Below, piece by piece: positions 8,431 through 17,204 of a DNA stretch of 36,828 bases. Source of the DNA: Planctomycetota bacterium (GTDB lineage Bacteria > Planctomycetota > UBA1135 > GCA-002686595). Both the position numbers and the translations under genes were made by a program. Under the pieces are notes generated by a model. That model was not told the DNA's origin. It ran no database searches and worked only from the letters and a program-made list of their open reading frames with translations. The DNA is taken from positions 52,885 to 89,712 of the forward strand of contig JABACD010000023.1 in assembly GCA_014237855.1 (NCBI GenBank). The letters are read 5' to 3'. Positions within the stretch are counted from its first letter, which is position 1; each line of letters begins with the position of its first letter.

Positions 8431-10866
8431 ATGCCGTTTCTCATCATCTTCCTGGTCTCTGCGGTCACGCTGGGGCTGGAGATCCTGCTCACCAACGTCT
8501 TCTCGATTGCACTCTTCTCGAGTCACGGGGCGGTGGCGATTGCCTTGGCGCTCTTGGGCGTAGCCGCTGGGGGAGCGCTTGGATTCGTAGAGGGAGCCAT
8601 CGACCCAGAGCGCTGGCGAAGGCGGATGTTCTATCTGCTCGTTCTCCTCGCAGCTGCCGTCGTCTCCTCGATCTGGGGGCTGTTGCAGATCGAGTTCGTG
8701 CCGAACTCCGTCACCTACTGGCGATACTTCAGCACGGACAATTTCCTGGCCTCAGGAAAGCTCTACTACGCGATCCCGATTGCCTTCATGCCATTCCTGA
8801 TCTCGGGCTACCTGCAGGTTGGCATCTTCAAGAATGACTCGGAGCGCTTCGGGAAGCTCTACGGTGCCGATCTCGTAGGCGCGACGGTGGGTGCAATCGC
8901 CTTCCAGTTGCTGCTCTATCCCATCGGTCTCAAAGGTGTCGCCGTGGCCATGGGCGTGACTCTCCTGATACCGGCGTTTCTGATCGTCTTGCAGGATCGC
9001 AAGGCACTCAGAATCACAGCCTTCGCAGCGTCTGCCGTTGTGATCGGAGCGCTGGCGGGGAGCGAGACCTTCAAGGTGCGCTACTGCGCTGGCCAGAGCA
9101 CCTGGATCGGTCAATTCGGTCATCTGATGGAGGAGATCTGGACCCCTCTTGCTCGTATCGCCCTGGTGCAGCGTGGGGATGGAGCTCAGAGCTACGTGGT
9201 CAACAACAGCTTTGCGACCTACGCGGCCAACACGACAGAGAATCTCGCTTCCTACTCTCGAGAGATCTTCAGCGTACCAGTACAGGCAAAGTCCGGAGGA
9301 GATGTGCTGGTCATCGCATCGGGGGGAGGGCCTGGGATCATCATGGCCAACCGATTTGGTGCTCGGTCGATCGATGCGGTCGAGATCGCTGATGGGGTGG
9401 TCAACCACATTGTCAGGGACCGTGCTGACGATCCGAACAACCCCTACTTGCTAGATGGCGTCGAATATCATGTTGCCGATGCACGCTCGTTCATCATGCG
9501 TGCTGAGAAGCCGTATGACCTGATTCTGCTGCGCACGGTCGAGGGCTTCAGCGCTACAGGTCAGCTGGCCAGTGCCTGGTCGACAAACTTCATCACCTCA
9601 CAGGAGGCAGTCCAGGAGTACCTCGGGCACCTCGCACCGGATGGAGTCTTCGCATTTGCGACCGCTGCCTATCCCGGCTCGCCTACGGACTGGGTGGGAA
9701 AGGATCCGCTGTCTCACGCCATTACTCAGGTGCGAATTCGCAGCCTCACTGCTGGCCTGGAGCTGGCAGGCGTCGAGGATCCGCTCAAGAATCTGATGAT
9801 CCTCAAGCAGGAGAACTGGTTCCTGTATCTGGTCAAGCGGACCCCCTTCACCCCGATGGAGCTCCGGCGCTACCTGACCATAGCTGCCGATTTACCACCA
9901 GCGCTTGGTCGAGACGGAAACCTGGTGCGAGTCTCCGTGGCCTTTCCAGAGGTGGTCGGCCTCGAGGGCCTACCCGAGAACATTGATCCCGACCCGAGGC
10001 TTGCTGGAGCGGTTGCTGATGTCATGAAGAGCACGGAGCCGATCGGGATCAGCGCGCTCTCGGCATCTCTTGACCCTGTTGCTGAGCACCCGTTATCAGA
10101 TGACAGGCCCTACAAGTTCAAGTCCGGGCTCTTGGACTTCAGCGGGAGTGGCTTCGAGTACATCCTCGGTGATAGCTACCGCAAGCTGGTGGGGATTGTC
10201 CTTGCGCTGGCACTCCTGTTCGTCGCACTGCCTTTCCTGATGAAGCGCCGGCTGATGCGGAGTGGTGATTCCCGGCCGGACGGACGACTTGCAGCAATCG
10301 CGGTACTGACAGGTTTTGGTTTCATGTTCATCGAGATGGCGAGCATGTTCCGATTTCAGCTATATCTTCATCATCCAACGATCGCGATGATCGTGGTGCT
10401 CTCCAGCATGATTTGCGGCGCCGGACTTGGCAGCATGCATTCCGCCAAGGTGGCCCCTACATCCAAGAACGTTCGGCTGTTCTCGAACCTCTCGGTATTA
10501 CTCTCGGTGCTGCTCTTCCTGGCGCCCCTGGTCTTGCACTCATCCCTTCTGGCGTTGCCATTCCTGGGGGCGGTGGCTGTCCTGTTCTTCGCCTTCCTTG
10601 GGCTTGGCTACCTGCTTGGTCACGTCGTTCCCCTGTCGATATCGACCTTTGGTGGAGGGCAGCCGCGGACCGTGGCCTGGTGCTGGGCAGTTACTGTTAC
10701 CTTCTCGGTCTTTGGCTCGATTCTCTCGGCAATCCTGACACGTTCGGCGGGGGTGACCCTGGTAGCCGTGCTCGGGATTGCCTGTTATGTACTGATTTCG
10801 CTGACGCTGGCGATTTCAGGAGAGGGTCGTGATGGAGGTCAGAACCCCCAAGGATTGCCTTCATGA
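8431..10866 (+). CDS. Multispanning membrane protein with spermidine-synthase-like (class I SAM) domain
   Basis: In this 811-residue product, an N-terminal block of about six to seven membrane helices (residues 1-215) precedes a Rossmann methyltransferase-like domain at about 285-420. A second helical block follows at about 583-800. The domain shows VLVIASGGGPG (cofactor loop), SIDAVEI (acidic end of strand 2) and VEYHVADARSFI, as in polyamine aminopropyltransferases. The usual strand-4 Asp of spermidine synthases is not present: YDLILLRTVEG stands where D is normally found. True aminopropyl transfer is therefore doubtful. Membrane 'spermidine synthase' fusions of this kind are common in environmental bacteria, with unknown substrates. 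It is the first gene of a three-gene operon; its TGA overlaps the next ATG (ATGA at 10863-10866). Confidence 0.8.
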   Translation: MPFLIIFLVSAVTLGLEILLTNVFSIALFSSHGAVAIALALLGVAAGGALGFVEGAIDPERWRRRMFYLLVLLAAAVVSSIWGLLQIEFVPNSVTYWRYFSTDNFLASGKLYYAIPIAFMPFLISGYLQVGIFKNDSERFGKLYGADLVGATVGAIAFQLLLYPIGLKGVAVAMGVTLLIPAFLIVLQDRKALRITAFAASAVVIGALAGSETFKVRYCAGQSTWIGQFGHLMEEIWTPLARIALVQRGDGAQSYVVNNSFATYAANTTENLASYSREIFSVPVQAKSGGDVLVIASGGGPGIIMANRFGARSIDAVEIADGVVNHIVRDRADDPNNPYLLDGVEYHVADARSFIMRAEKPYDLILLRTVEGFSATGQLASAWSTNFITSQEAVQEYLGHLAPDGVFAFATAAYPGSPTDWVGKDPLSHAITQVRIRSLTAGLELAGVEDPLKNLMILKQENWFLYLVKRTPFTPMELRRYLTIAADLPPALGRDGNLVRVSVAFPEVVGLEGLPENIDPDPRLAGAVADVMKSTEPIGISALSASLDPVAEHPLSDDRPYKFKSGLLDFSGSGFEYILGDSYRKLVGIVLALALLFVALPFLMKRRLMRSGDSRPDGRLAAIAVLTGFGFMFIEMASMFRFQLYLHHPTIAMIVVLSSMICGAGLGSMHSAKVAPTSKNVRLFSNLSVLLSVLLFLAPLVLHSSLLALPFLGAVAVLFFAFLGLGYLLGHVVPLSISTFGGGQPRTVAWCWAVTVTFSVFGSILSAILTRSAGVTLVAVLGIACYVLISLTLAISGEGRDGGQNPQGLPS

Positions 10867-12332
10867 AGCTAGTTTCTCTTGTGAGTCCAGGGCTGCTACT
10901 CATCGCCTCGCTGGCGACCTCATGCGGTGGAGAGCAACAGTCGTCGAGCGGCAGTGCTGATGCTGCTCCTCCTGTTCCTGAGTTGCCCTCCTACATCGAT
11001 AGCTTCGATCCGAGCGTGAGAGACCTCGTGCTCGAAGCTCACGGAGAGCTGGCCGGAGATGCCCTCGATCCAGGGCGCTGGATGAAGCTGGGCATGGCCT
11101 ATGAGGCGCATAGCGAGGCTGCGCTGGCGGCTGATTGTTATCGCGGTGCGGTGAGTCTCGACGACCAACAAGCGCGCTGGTGGTACCGCCTGGCCATGGC
11201 ACTGCAGGGCAACGATCAACTCGAGGAGGGGCTCGTAGCGTTGGAGCGTTCTCTGGTTCTTCACGATGGTCATGGGCCCGCCCACTGGCGCAAGGGGCTG
11301 TGGCTGCTGGAACTCTCCAGGGAAGAGGAGGCTAGAGTGAGTTTCGAGCGTGCCATTGAGCTCGATCCGGCAGATGAGACCGGGCACATCGGTCTGGTCC
11401 AGGTTCACCTTCGTCTGGGCGAAAACGACCAAGCTGCCAGGGCACTGGAGGGCAGTCCGATCCTGCTGGGTGCTAACGGGCCCTGGGCCACCAAGCTCCT
11501 GGGAACGGCCTACCAGCGAGTTGGACGTGAGGACGAAGCGCGTAACTTGTTGGCCAACTCAAAGGCGGCCACTCCGGTTCAGCGTGACTCTTGGAATGAT
11601 GAGCTCGATGGTTACCGTCGTGGAATGGCGGCGATCAATCGGCAGGCACGAGCTCTGATTGCCGCAGGGCGAGCTCCACGTGCGGTCGAGATACTGGAAG
11701 GTGCTCGAGTTCAGAATCCAGACCACGTCCCGATCCTGCGGACACTCGGGGCTGCCTATGCAACCGCTGGCCGGACCAAGAGTGCTCTTGAGGTCTTGAA
11801 GAGTGCCTCGGAGCTGGAGCCCGAGAACACCGAGCTTCGCATCGACACGGCCTGGGCTCATGCCATGCATGGCGAGCTGCAGGCAGCTCTCGGCGACGCA
11901 CTCGAGATCCTCCAGGAGGCCCCAGAAAACAACAAGGCCCATATCCTGCACGCACAGCTCTTGATGGATCTGGGGCGAGATGAGGAAGCAATCGCGGCCT
12001 TCCAGAGCGCTCTTGAGTTCGGAGCTCGAAACCCAGCCATGTTGGTGGACATCGGAAAGAAGCAGATCGGCTTGGGGCGGCTGGAAGACTCCCTGGCCAG
12101 CTTTGTTCTCGCGGCCAACCAGAGCCCAGTCCTGCAGTCAGCCTGGATCGGCCAGGCCATCGTGAACATCGAGATGAAGCGGTTCCAGGCGGCGGACATC
12201 GCCTTGAAGCGCGTCGAGGTGCTTGCGGAGTTGCAGCCGGGAGGAGCAGATCCAGTCGTTGGTGAGATTCGTTCCCAGCTCACCGCGCTCCAGCAGGAGG
12301 GCACCAGGGAAGACGGAGGAGCGGACAGGTGA
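10863..12332 (+). CDS. TPR-repeat lipoprotein
   Basis: The 489-residue product starts with a lipoprotein-type signal (MKLVSLVSPGLLLIASLATSC, Cys at 21). A Ser/Gly/Ala linker follows. About ten 34-residue helix pairs of tetratricopeptide type run through residues 60-470, for example WMKLGMAYEAHSEAALAADC, ARVSFERAIELDPADE and EILEGARVQNPDHVPILRTL. Each has the A/G-x-x-Y/L and A-x-x-x-x-x-x-A-L-x-L-x-P pattern. TPR arrays form protein-binding solenoids. The gene overlaps its neighbours on both sides by 4 bases, which implies translational coupling. The downstream CRTAC1-type product is a common genomic partner of TPR proteins in planctomycetes and related bacteria, so a joint surface complex is likely. 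No enzymatic motif is seen. Confidence 0.85.
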   Translation: MKLVSLVSPGLLLIASLATSCGGEQQSSSGSADAAPPVPELPSYIDSFDPSVRDLVLEAHGELAGDALDPGRWMKLGMAYEAHSEAALAADCYRGAVSLDDQQARWWYRLAMALQGNDQLEEGLVALERSLVLHDGHGPAHWRKGLWLLELSREEEARVSFERAIELDPADETGHIGLVQVHLRLGENDQAARALEGSPILLGANGPWATKLLGTAYQRVGREDEARNLLANSKAATPVQRDSWNDELDGYRRGMAAINRQARALIAAGRAPRAVEILEGARVQNPDHVPILRTLGAAYATAGRTKSALEVLKSASELEPENTELRIDTAWAHAMHGELQAALGDALEILQEAPENNKAHILHAQLLMDLGRDEEAIAAFQSALEFGARNPAMLVDIGKKQIGLGRLEDSLASFVLAANQSPVLQSAWIGQAIVNIEMKRFQAADIALKRVEVLAELQPGGADPVVGEIRSQLTALQQEGTREDGGADR

Positions 12333-14038
12333 GCTCGTGCCCGCAGAGAGCCTCGCTGGGCTTGCTCCTTGGCTGTGGCCTGCTTGGTTGCGGTGGGGGG
12401 GAGGAGCCTGAGGCCGGGACAGAAGAGACCACGAACTCGGGGGCCAGCCCGGAGGCCTGGTTCGTGGACCGGGCCCAGGAGGCGGGCATCGACTTCCTGC
12501 ACCGCACGGGAGCCGAGGGCAAGTTCTACTTTCCCGAGCAGAACGGCGGCGGAGTGGCCCTCTTGGACTACGACAGGGATGGGTACCTGGACGTATTCCT
12601 GGTCCAGTGTGGCCGGATCGGTTCGGGCTCGGAAGAGGCCTTCTCTCATGGGCTCTTCCGAAATCTAGGTGACGGCAGCTTCGAGGATCGAAGCACGGGG
12701 AGCGGAATTGCGACCGGAGGCTACGGCATGGCTGCGACCGCTGGAGACTTCGACAATGATGGCTGGCCGGATCTCTACATCTCGAATGTTGGCGCGAACG
12801 TCCTGCTCAGGAATCAGGGCGATGGGACGTTCGAGGATGTCACAGAAGAAGCTGGTGTGGGAGGATCGGTCTGGAGCTCGGCTGCGACCTTCTCCGACTA
12901 CGATTCGGATGGTGATCTGGACCTCTACGTTTGTAACTACGTCTTTTGGACGCTCGAGACGGACAAGGCTTGCTACGAGGCATCCGGTCGGCGGACATAC
13001 TGTGGTCCCCACAGCTACAACGCCCCTGTCCCGGACAACCTCTACAGGAATAACGGAGATGGCACCTTCACGGAGGTCTCGGCTGAGTCTGGCCTGTCCG
13101 CAGGTTTTGGTAATGCGCTTGGAGTGGTCAGCGGAGACTTCAATGGTGATGGCCACTTCGACTTCTTCGTGGCCAATGATCGAACCGACGATCAGCTCTG
13201 GGTGAACCAGGGAGATGGCTCTTTCATCGATGATGCGGCGATTGCGGGCTGTGCAGTCGACCGCGAGGGAATGGCCCGCGCAGGCATGGGCGTGGATGCC
13301 GAGGACGTCGACAATGACGGTGACCTCGATCTGATTGTGGTCAACCTGCACGGCGAGTTCGATGGCTTCTACCGTAATGAAGGTCGCTACTTCAAAGAGG
13401 AGACCACCGGGTCGGGCATCGGTCTGACCACCCGTGCTTTCACTCGCTTTGGCGTGGGGTTCGTCGACTTCGACAACGATGGCGACCTCGATCTCTATCA
13501 GGCCAATGGCCGAGTGACTCTTGTTGGTAAGACGTTCACCGAAGACCCCTATGCCGAGCCAAACGTGTTGATGGAGCGCGCGGCTGATGGCAAGTGGCAA
13601 CCAGCTGAGTCTCAAGGGGGGACGCTTGAGCCGCTGATTCACACCAGCCGAGGTGCGGCTTTCGGTGACCTGGACAATGACGGTGGCATGGACGTGGTTG
13701 TGGTCAATTCGAACAGCTACCCATATCTCCTTCGGAATGTGCACAGCCATCGCGGGCACTGGTTGGTACTCGATGTGCTGGACAACCACGGCTCTCCCGC
13801 GATCGGTGCAAGCGTCTATCTCAAGAGCCAGGGCGTGAGATTGCGCCGGGACGTCATGCCCGGAACCAGTTACGCAAGCAGTAGTGATCCGCGCCTGCAC
13901 TTCGGCCTTGGTGGTGAGGAGCTGGTCGAGTCCCTCGAGGTGCACTGGCCAGATGGGGAGATCGAGTACTTTGGCCCGTTTGACGCTGATAATGTGGTCA
14001 CCCTGCGGCGTGGCAGCGGCCGTTCAGCCCAGGACTGA
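12329..14038 (+). CDS. CRTAC1-family FG-GAP/VCBS repeat lipoprotein with C-terminal ASPIC/UnbV domain
   Basis: The GTG at 12329 overlaps the previous stop (GTGA), giving 569 residues. The N-terminus LLLGCGLLGCGGGEE provides a lipobox. From residue 45, WFVDRAQEAGIDFLHRTG and NGGGVALLDYDRDGYLDVFL open a seven-bladed FG-GAP/VCBS propeller. Its calcium loops include DFDNDGWPDLYISN, DYDSDGDLDLYVCN, DFNGDGHFDFFVAN, DVDNDGDLDLIVVN, DFDNDGDLDLYQAN and DLDNDGGMDVVVVN. The end (about residues 490-560) is the ASPIC/UnbV domain, with SHRGHWLVLDVLDN, GTSYASSSDPRLHFGLGG and VHWPDGE. Such proteins are extracellular calcium-binding adhesion or carbohydrate-binding scaffolds. It is the last gene of the operon; no clear terminator follows, only G-runs around 14075-14125. 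Confidence 0.93.
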   Translation: MSSCPQRASLGLLLGCGLLGCGGGEEPEAGTEETTNSGASPEAWFVDRAQEAGIDFLHRTGAEGKFYFPEQNGGGVALLDYDRDGYLDVFLVQCGRIGSGSEEAFSHGLFRNLGDGSFEDRSTGSGIATGGYGMAATAGDFDNDGWPDLYISNVGANVLLRNQGDGTFEDVTEEAGVGGSVWSSAATFSDYDSDGDLDLYVCNYVFWTLETDKACYEASGRRTYCGPHSYNAPVPDNLYRNNGDGTFTEVSAESGLSAGFGNALGVVSGDFNGDGHFDFFVANDRTDDQLWVNQGDGSFIDDAAIAGCAVDREGMARAGMGVDAEDVDNDGDLDLIVVNLHGEFDGFYRNEGRYFKEETTGSGIGLTTRAFTRFGVGFVDFDNDGDLDLYQANGRVTLVGKTFTEDPYAEPNVLMERAADGKWQPAESQGGTLEPLIHTSRGAAFGDLDNDGGMDVVVVNSNSYPYLLRNVHSHRGHWLVLDVLDNHGSPAIGASVYLKSQGVRLRRDVMPGTSYASSSDPRLHFGLGGEELVESLEVHWPDGEIEYFGPFDADNVVTLRRGSGRSAQD

Positions 14039-14186
14039 CCACCCGTCGAGGATTCCCAGCTCTGGTTGACTGAGGGGGGGAGTGTGCCGTGGCTCTGGAC
14101 CCCACTTGGGTTGGGGGGGGGCTCGCGGAAGAGGCCGAGATTTGCTACGACAGCGCTGCCCCGCCCCCCCGATGAGGAGCCACCCC

Positions 14187-14636
14187 ATGGTGATCAAACC
14201 GAAGTACAAGCTCGATCATGTCCACCTACTCGTGGCCAACCGCGACGAATCGGCCGCCTGGTTCGAGCGAGTCCTTGGGTTCGAGAAAGTGGAGGAGAGC
14301 GAGGATCCCTACGGCCCGCTGACAGTCTCGGGTGATGGAGGAACAACTGGACTTGCTCTCTTCACCTCCAAGGTAGCTCCGGATCCAAACCGGGTCGTGG
14401 CATTTCGAGTAGACGGCAAGGAGTTCGAGGCTTTTGCGAACAGAGTTGCAGACCTGCGACTCACGAGCGCCAATGGGGAGATCGTTCGGGTGACTGATGT
14501 CGTCGATCATGGTGACGTACTCTCCTTCTACTTCACTGACCCCGAGGGCAACGCCTTTGAGCTGACTACCTACGATGTGGAGAGTGCTCGGCAGGGGATT
14601 CGTGAGCTCATCGCCGAGACGATGATGAGGCCTTGA
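14187..14636 (+). CDS. VOC family (glyoxalase/bleomycin-resistance-like) protein
   Basis: The ATG at 14187 is preceded by GAGGAG at 8-base spacing, which fixes the start; the upstream in-frame extension was dropped. The 149-residue product has the two beta-alpha-beta-beta-beta modules of the vicinal oxygen chelate superfamily. Module one is LDHVHLLVANRDESAAWFER (with the metal-type His). The closing strand of module two, SFYFTDPEGNAFELTTYD, carries the typical DPxGNxxEL with the ligand Glu. Members act on diverse small molecules (glyoxalase I, dioxygenases, fosfomycin or bleomycin resistance); the substrate is not evident. A CDF transporter starts 52 bases downstream and could be cotranscribed. 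Confidence 0.85.
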   Translation: MVIKPKYKLDHVHLLVANRDESAAWFERVLGFEKVEESEDPYGPLTVSGDGGTTGLALFTSKVAPDPNRVVAFRVDGKEFEAFANRVADLRLTSANGEIVRVTDVVDHGDVLSFYFTDPEGNAFELTTYDVESARQGIRELIAETMMRP

Positions 14637-14688
14637 AGAGGGCGCTTACCTGGCTCTGCCTGAGCAGAGTCCGGAGAGGGATTCGATC

Positions 14689-15582
14689 ATGACGAACAAG
14701 GGCCGGGAGATTCAAGACAGCGGTGCACGGCCGTTTGTCTATGTGATGCTGGCAATCAATGTCGGCCTCGTGGTGGCCTCCCTCTTGGTCTACCTCTCTT
14801 CTCGAAGTCAGCTCGTGCTTGCGCAGGGCTTCGACTCACTCGTGGACATCGCGGCAGGAATAATCCTGGCGATCAGCGTCTGGGTAGGAAGTCAGCCCCA
14901 TGACGAGAACCATCCCTACGGTCACAATCGAGCGGAGCCCATCGGCGCGCTGGTAACGGCCGTCCTGGCAGGAGTGCTGGCCTTCGAGGTCCTTCGCAGC
15001 GCGGTGGATAGCTTGATCGCGGGTGACGTGGCAGACATGGACATCTGGGTTGCGGCGATCCTCGGGGGAAAGTTCATCCTGAAGGGCTTGTTGCTCACTG
15101 CCCTGGTGAGGCGGAAACAGCGGACACAGAGCTCGGCCATTGATGCATTGAGGGTGGATGCCCGCAACGATCTATTTGCATGTGGCACCTCCTTGCTGGG
15201 CTTTGGACTCGCTAGCTACGGATTCCACTGGGCGGATGGTGTTCTGGCGATCCCCGTGGCCTTCTACATCGGGGTAAATGGGTTCCAGCTGGCACGAGAG
15301 AATCTTCGCTACCTGATGGGAGAGGCACCCTCGGAAGAGATCCTCCAGGGGCTACGGGGGATGACCTCAAAGGTGGAGGGTGTCATCGATGTTGGCCGGC
15401 TGCGCGCGCAATACATCGGGCCTCAGCTACACGTTGAGGTCGAGATCCTGATCAATGAGTTCAAGAGCGCTACCCAAGGACACGACATTGCCCTGCGGGT
15501 TCAACAGGTCCTGGAGGCCAACGACAACGTCAATCAGGCCTTCGTGCACATTGATACGGTAGACACGGTGGATCACGCCTGA
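14689..15582 (+). CDS. Cation diffusion facilitator (CDF) family metal transporter
   Basis: The 297-residue product has the CDF plan: six membrane helices (about 15-210) and a cytoplasmic ferredoxin-like domain (about 215-290). GFDSLVD gives D49-x3-D53 in helix 2, then HPYGHNRAEP in the next loop. Helix 5 carries VDARND (D157-x3-D161), and the C-terminal domain has LHVEVEILIN and HIDTVD. The site-A pattern is therefore DxxxD/DxxxD rather than the DxxxD/HxxxD of E. coli YiiP, so the transported divalent metal is uncertain. It exports metal ions from the cytoplasm in exchange for protons. The ATG has a GAGAGGG upstream (14676-14682). Confidence 0.9.
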   Translation: MTNKGREIQDSGARPFVYVMLAINVGLVVASLLVYLSSRSQLVLAQGFDSLVDIAAGIILAISVWVGSQPHDENHPYGHNRAEPIGALVTAVLAGVLAFEVLRSAVDSLIAGDVADMDIWVAAILGGKFILKGLLLTALVRRKQRTQSSAIDALRVDARNDLFACGTSLLGFGLASYGFHWADGVLAIPVAFYIGVNGFQLARENLRYLMGEAPSEEILQGLRGMTSKVEGVIDVGRLRAQYIGPQLHVEVEILINEFKSATQGHDIALRVQQVLEANDNVNQAFVHIDTVDTVDHA

Positions 15583-15602
15583 GCGCCGGTTCCTCGGAGC
15601 TA

Positions 15603-16064
15603 CTAGCCAGGTAGCCAGGTCTCATGGAGGTGCAGCCACTTGATGGAATGAGGCAGGTCCGGGTGATGTCTGAGCAATGCACTGCTCAGTCGGCCACGAA
15701 CTGCGTCGTCAGTTCCCTGCCACTCCTCATAGGTCGCCAGATGGAGCTGCTCACCCAGGGGATGGCAGTGGATGTTCTCGATCCAGATGCGCGAGCCCGG
15801 GTCCTTGCCGTGGGCCTTCCAGATGATGTCCATCAGTCCACTGCGGTTACTCCGCACGCCTGAGGGGGCGATGAGCTCGAAGTCATCAGCGATCACCGAT
15901 GTGAAGCGTTCGAACCCCCTCACAGAGAGCTCTCGTTCACCGGCAAACCAGTGCTGAAAGAACCGATGCAGATCGATAACCTCACGTTGAATTTCCTGCT
16001 CCAAGGCTTGCGAGGGGTTAGGGAGGTCTGGATTGCGGTATCTTGAAATCCTGGATACCATCAT
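15603..16064 (-). CDS. NTF2/SnoaL-like (DUF4440-type) protein
   Basis: The 153-residue product starts MMVSRISRYRNPD. It shows the alpha-helix then cone-shaped beta-sheet pattern of the NTF2-like fold: VIDLHRFFQHWFAGE, FTSVIADDFELIAPSGVRSN, LMDIIWKAHG, RIWIENIHCHPLGEQ and ATYEEWQG. It ends in a short strand, WLHLHETWLPG. The IADDFELIxPxG segment is characteristic of DUF4440/SnoaL-like members. Proteins of this fold may be small isomerases, hydrolases or ligand-binding modules, and the function is not known here. It is divergent from the secreted-protein gene at 16104 (39 bases between starts) and convergent with the CDF gene (20 bases). Confidence 0.7.
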   Translation of the reverse strand: MMVSRISRYRNPDLPNPSQALEQEIQREVIDLHRFFQHWFAGERELSVRGFERFTSVIADDFELIAPSGVRSNRSGLMDIIWKAHGKDPGSRIWIENIHCHPLGEQLHLATYEEWQGTDDAVRGRLSSALLRHHPDLPHSIKWLHLHETWLPG

Positions 16065-16103
16065 GATCGTATCGAGAACAGAGGCCCAAGCCCTAGCTCC
16101 ATC

Positions 16104-17204
16104 ATGAGTTCGAGATCGATCACCCTATTGATTGCCCTTTTGGCCTCTTTTGCACCCGTGACCATGGCGGACATCGTCTGGACAGGCGCGGTGAGCAACG
16201 ACATCTTTGAGGATCTGAACTGGGACCTCAGTGCTTCCACTGTCACCGCCGTCGACCCTAACGTCTCGATCAATGACGATGTCTTGATTGCGAACACGGT
16301 CCAGCCGGTGGAGATCCCGAACCTTGCCGGGCAGGGGCGCTTCCAGGTCGCCGATGGGTTCGTTCTTACCATTGACAACGCTCAAGTCCGCGAGCTTGGT
16401 AACGATGGAATCGGAGGGGCGCCCGGGACCTCCATTGGCCCTGAGGTCAAGCTGATCAATGGCAGTAAGCTGCAGAGTTTTTTCATCACAAATAGAACGA
16501 GCCTCGACGTGGGCCTGCTCTGTCTCGCGACCCTCGATGGAGGCGCAACGCCGATCAACGGCTCGACGGTGAACCTGACTTCCGGAGCGACGCTGGCCTT
16601 CAGTGATGAGACTGTTGCTGACTACCTCAACGAACATCTCTCCAAGACAAGAGTCGACGGTTCCCCTGCTGTGCTCGGGGTGAATGTCCTGGTTGCCTCG
16701 GATGGAGGCAGTGGTTGCGTCGTCACCGTGATTCCTCCTTTCACCAGTGTCTGCCTTGGTTTGGGAGCGGTTTGCCCCTGTGGTAATGGCAATGATGGCT
16801 CCAATGGATCTGCGGGGTGTGCAAACAGCATGCAGGCTGGAGGAGCTCTTCTCACCGCAGGAGGGACGAACTCCATCCAGGTAGGGGATCTCGTCTTGAT
16901 CGCAAACCGCCTGGTTCCGTCACGGATGGGGGTCTTCTTTCAGGGCAACGTTGTTCTCAATTCAGGAGCCGGCTTGCCGTTCGGGGACGGACTGCGATGC
17001 GCGGGTGGCGGTGTGCGAAGGCTCGAGACCGTCATGGCTGACTCCAGCGGGGTATCCTCCACCACAATTCACGTGGCACTTCATGGCGCAGTCAGCCCAG
17101 GCATGACCCAGCGATATCAGCTCTGGTACGGCGACAACTCACCAAGCCCTTGCGGCACGGGATTCAACCTCTCCAACGCTCTCGAGGTCACCTGGGCGCC
17201 GTGA
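16104..17204 (+). CDS. Secreted beta-rich protein with recurring C-terminal domain
   Basis: The 366-residue product has a signal peptide (MSSRSITLLIALLASFAPVTMA). Residues 23-210 read as a beta-solenoid of the type seen in autotransporter-like planctomycete proteins: DIVWTGAVSNDIFEDLNWD, then VLIANTVQPVEI, FQVADGFVLTIDN, VKLINGSKLQ and STVNLTSGATLAFS. The recurring C-terminal domain starts near residue 217 with the Cys-rich LGAVCPCGNGNDGS. It continues with GVFFQGNVVLNSGAGLPFGD, GLRCAGGG, VRRLETV, QLWYGD and FNLSNALEVTWAP. The function is unknown; surface display or secretion through the C-terminal domain is an inference. The last 17 bases overlap the 3' end of the convergent methyltransferase gene. 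Confidence 0.8.
   Translation: MSSRSITLLIALLASFAPVTMADIVWTGAVSNDIFEDLNWDLSASTVTAVDPNVSINDDVLIANTVQPVEIPNLAGQGRFQVADGFVLTIDNAQVRELGNDGIGGAPGTSIGPEVKLINGSKLQSFFITNRTSLDVGLLCLATLDGGATPINGSTVNLTSGATLAFSDETVADYLNEHLSKTRVDGSPAVLGVNVLVASDGGSGCVVTVIPPFTSVCLGLGAVCPCGNGNDGSNGSAGCANSMQAGGALLTAGGTNSIQVGDLVLIANRLVPSRMGVFFQGNVVLNSGAGLPFGDGLRCAGGGVRRLETVMADSSGVSSTTIHVALHGAVSPGMTQRYQLWYGDNSPSPCGTGFNLSNALEVTWAP

Noticed and set aside
12665..13945. 426-residue minus-strand open frame
   Set aside because: It is antisense to the FG-GAP repeats of the CRTAC1 gene; the GAC/GAT-rich calcium loops keep the reverse frame open. No recognisable domain is present.
14095..14135. Hairpin-like CCCCA/TGGGG near G-runs after the CRTAC1 gene
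   Set aside because: The stem is short and dominated by G-runs, with no T-tract, so a terminator call is not supported.
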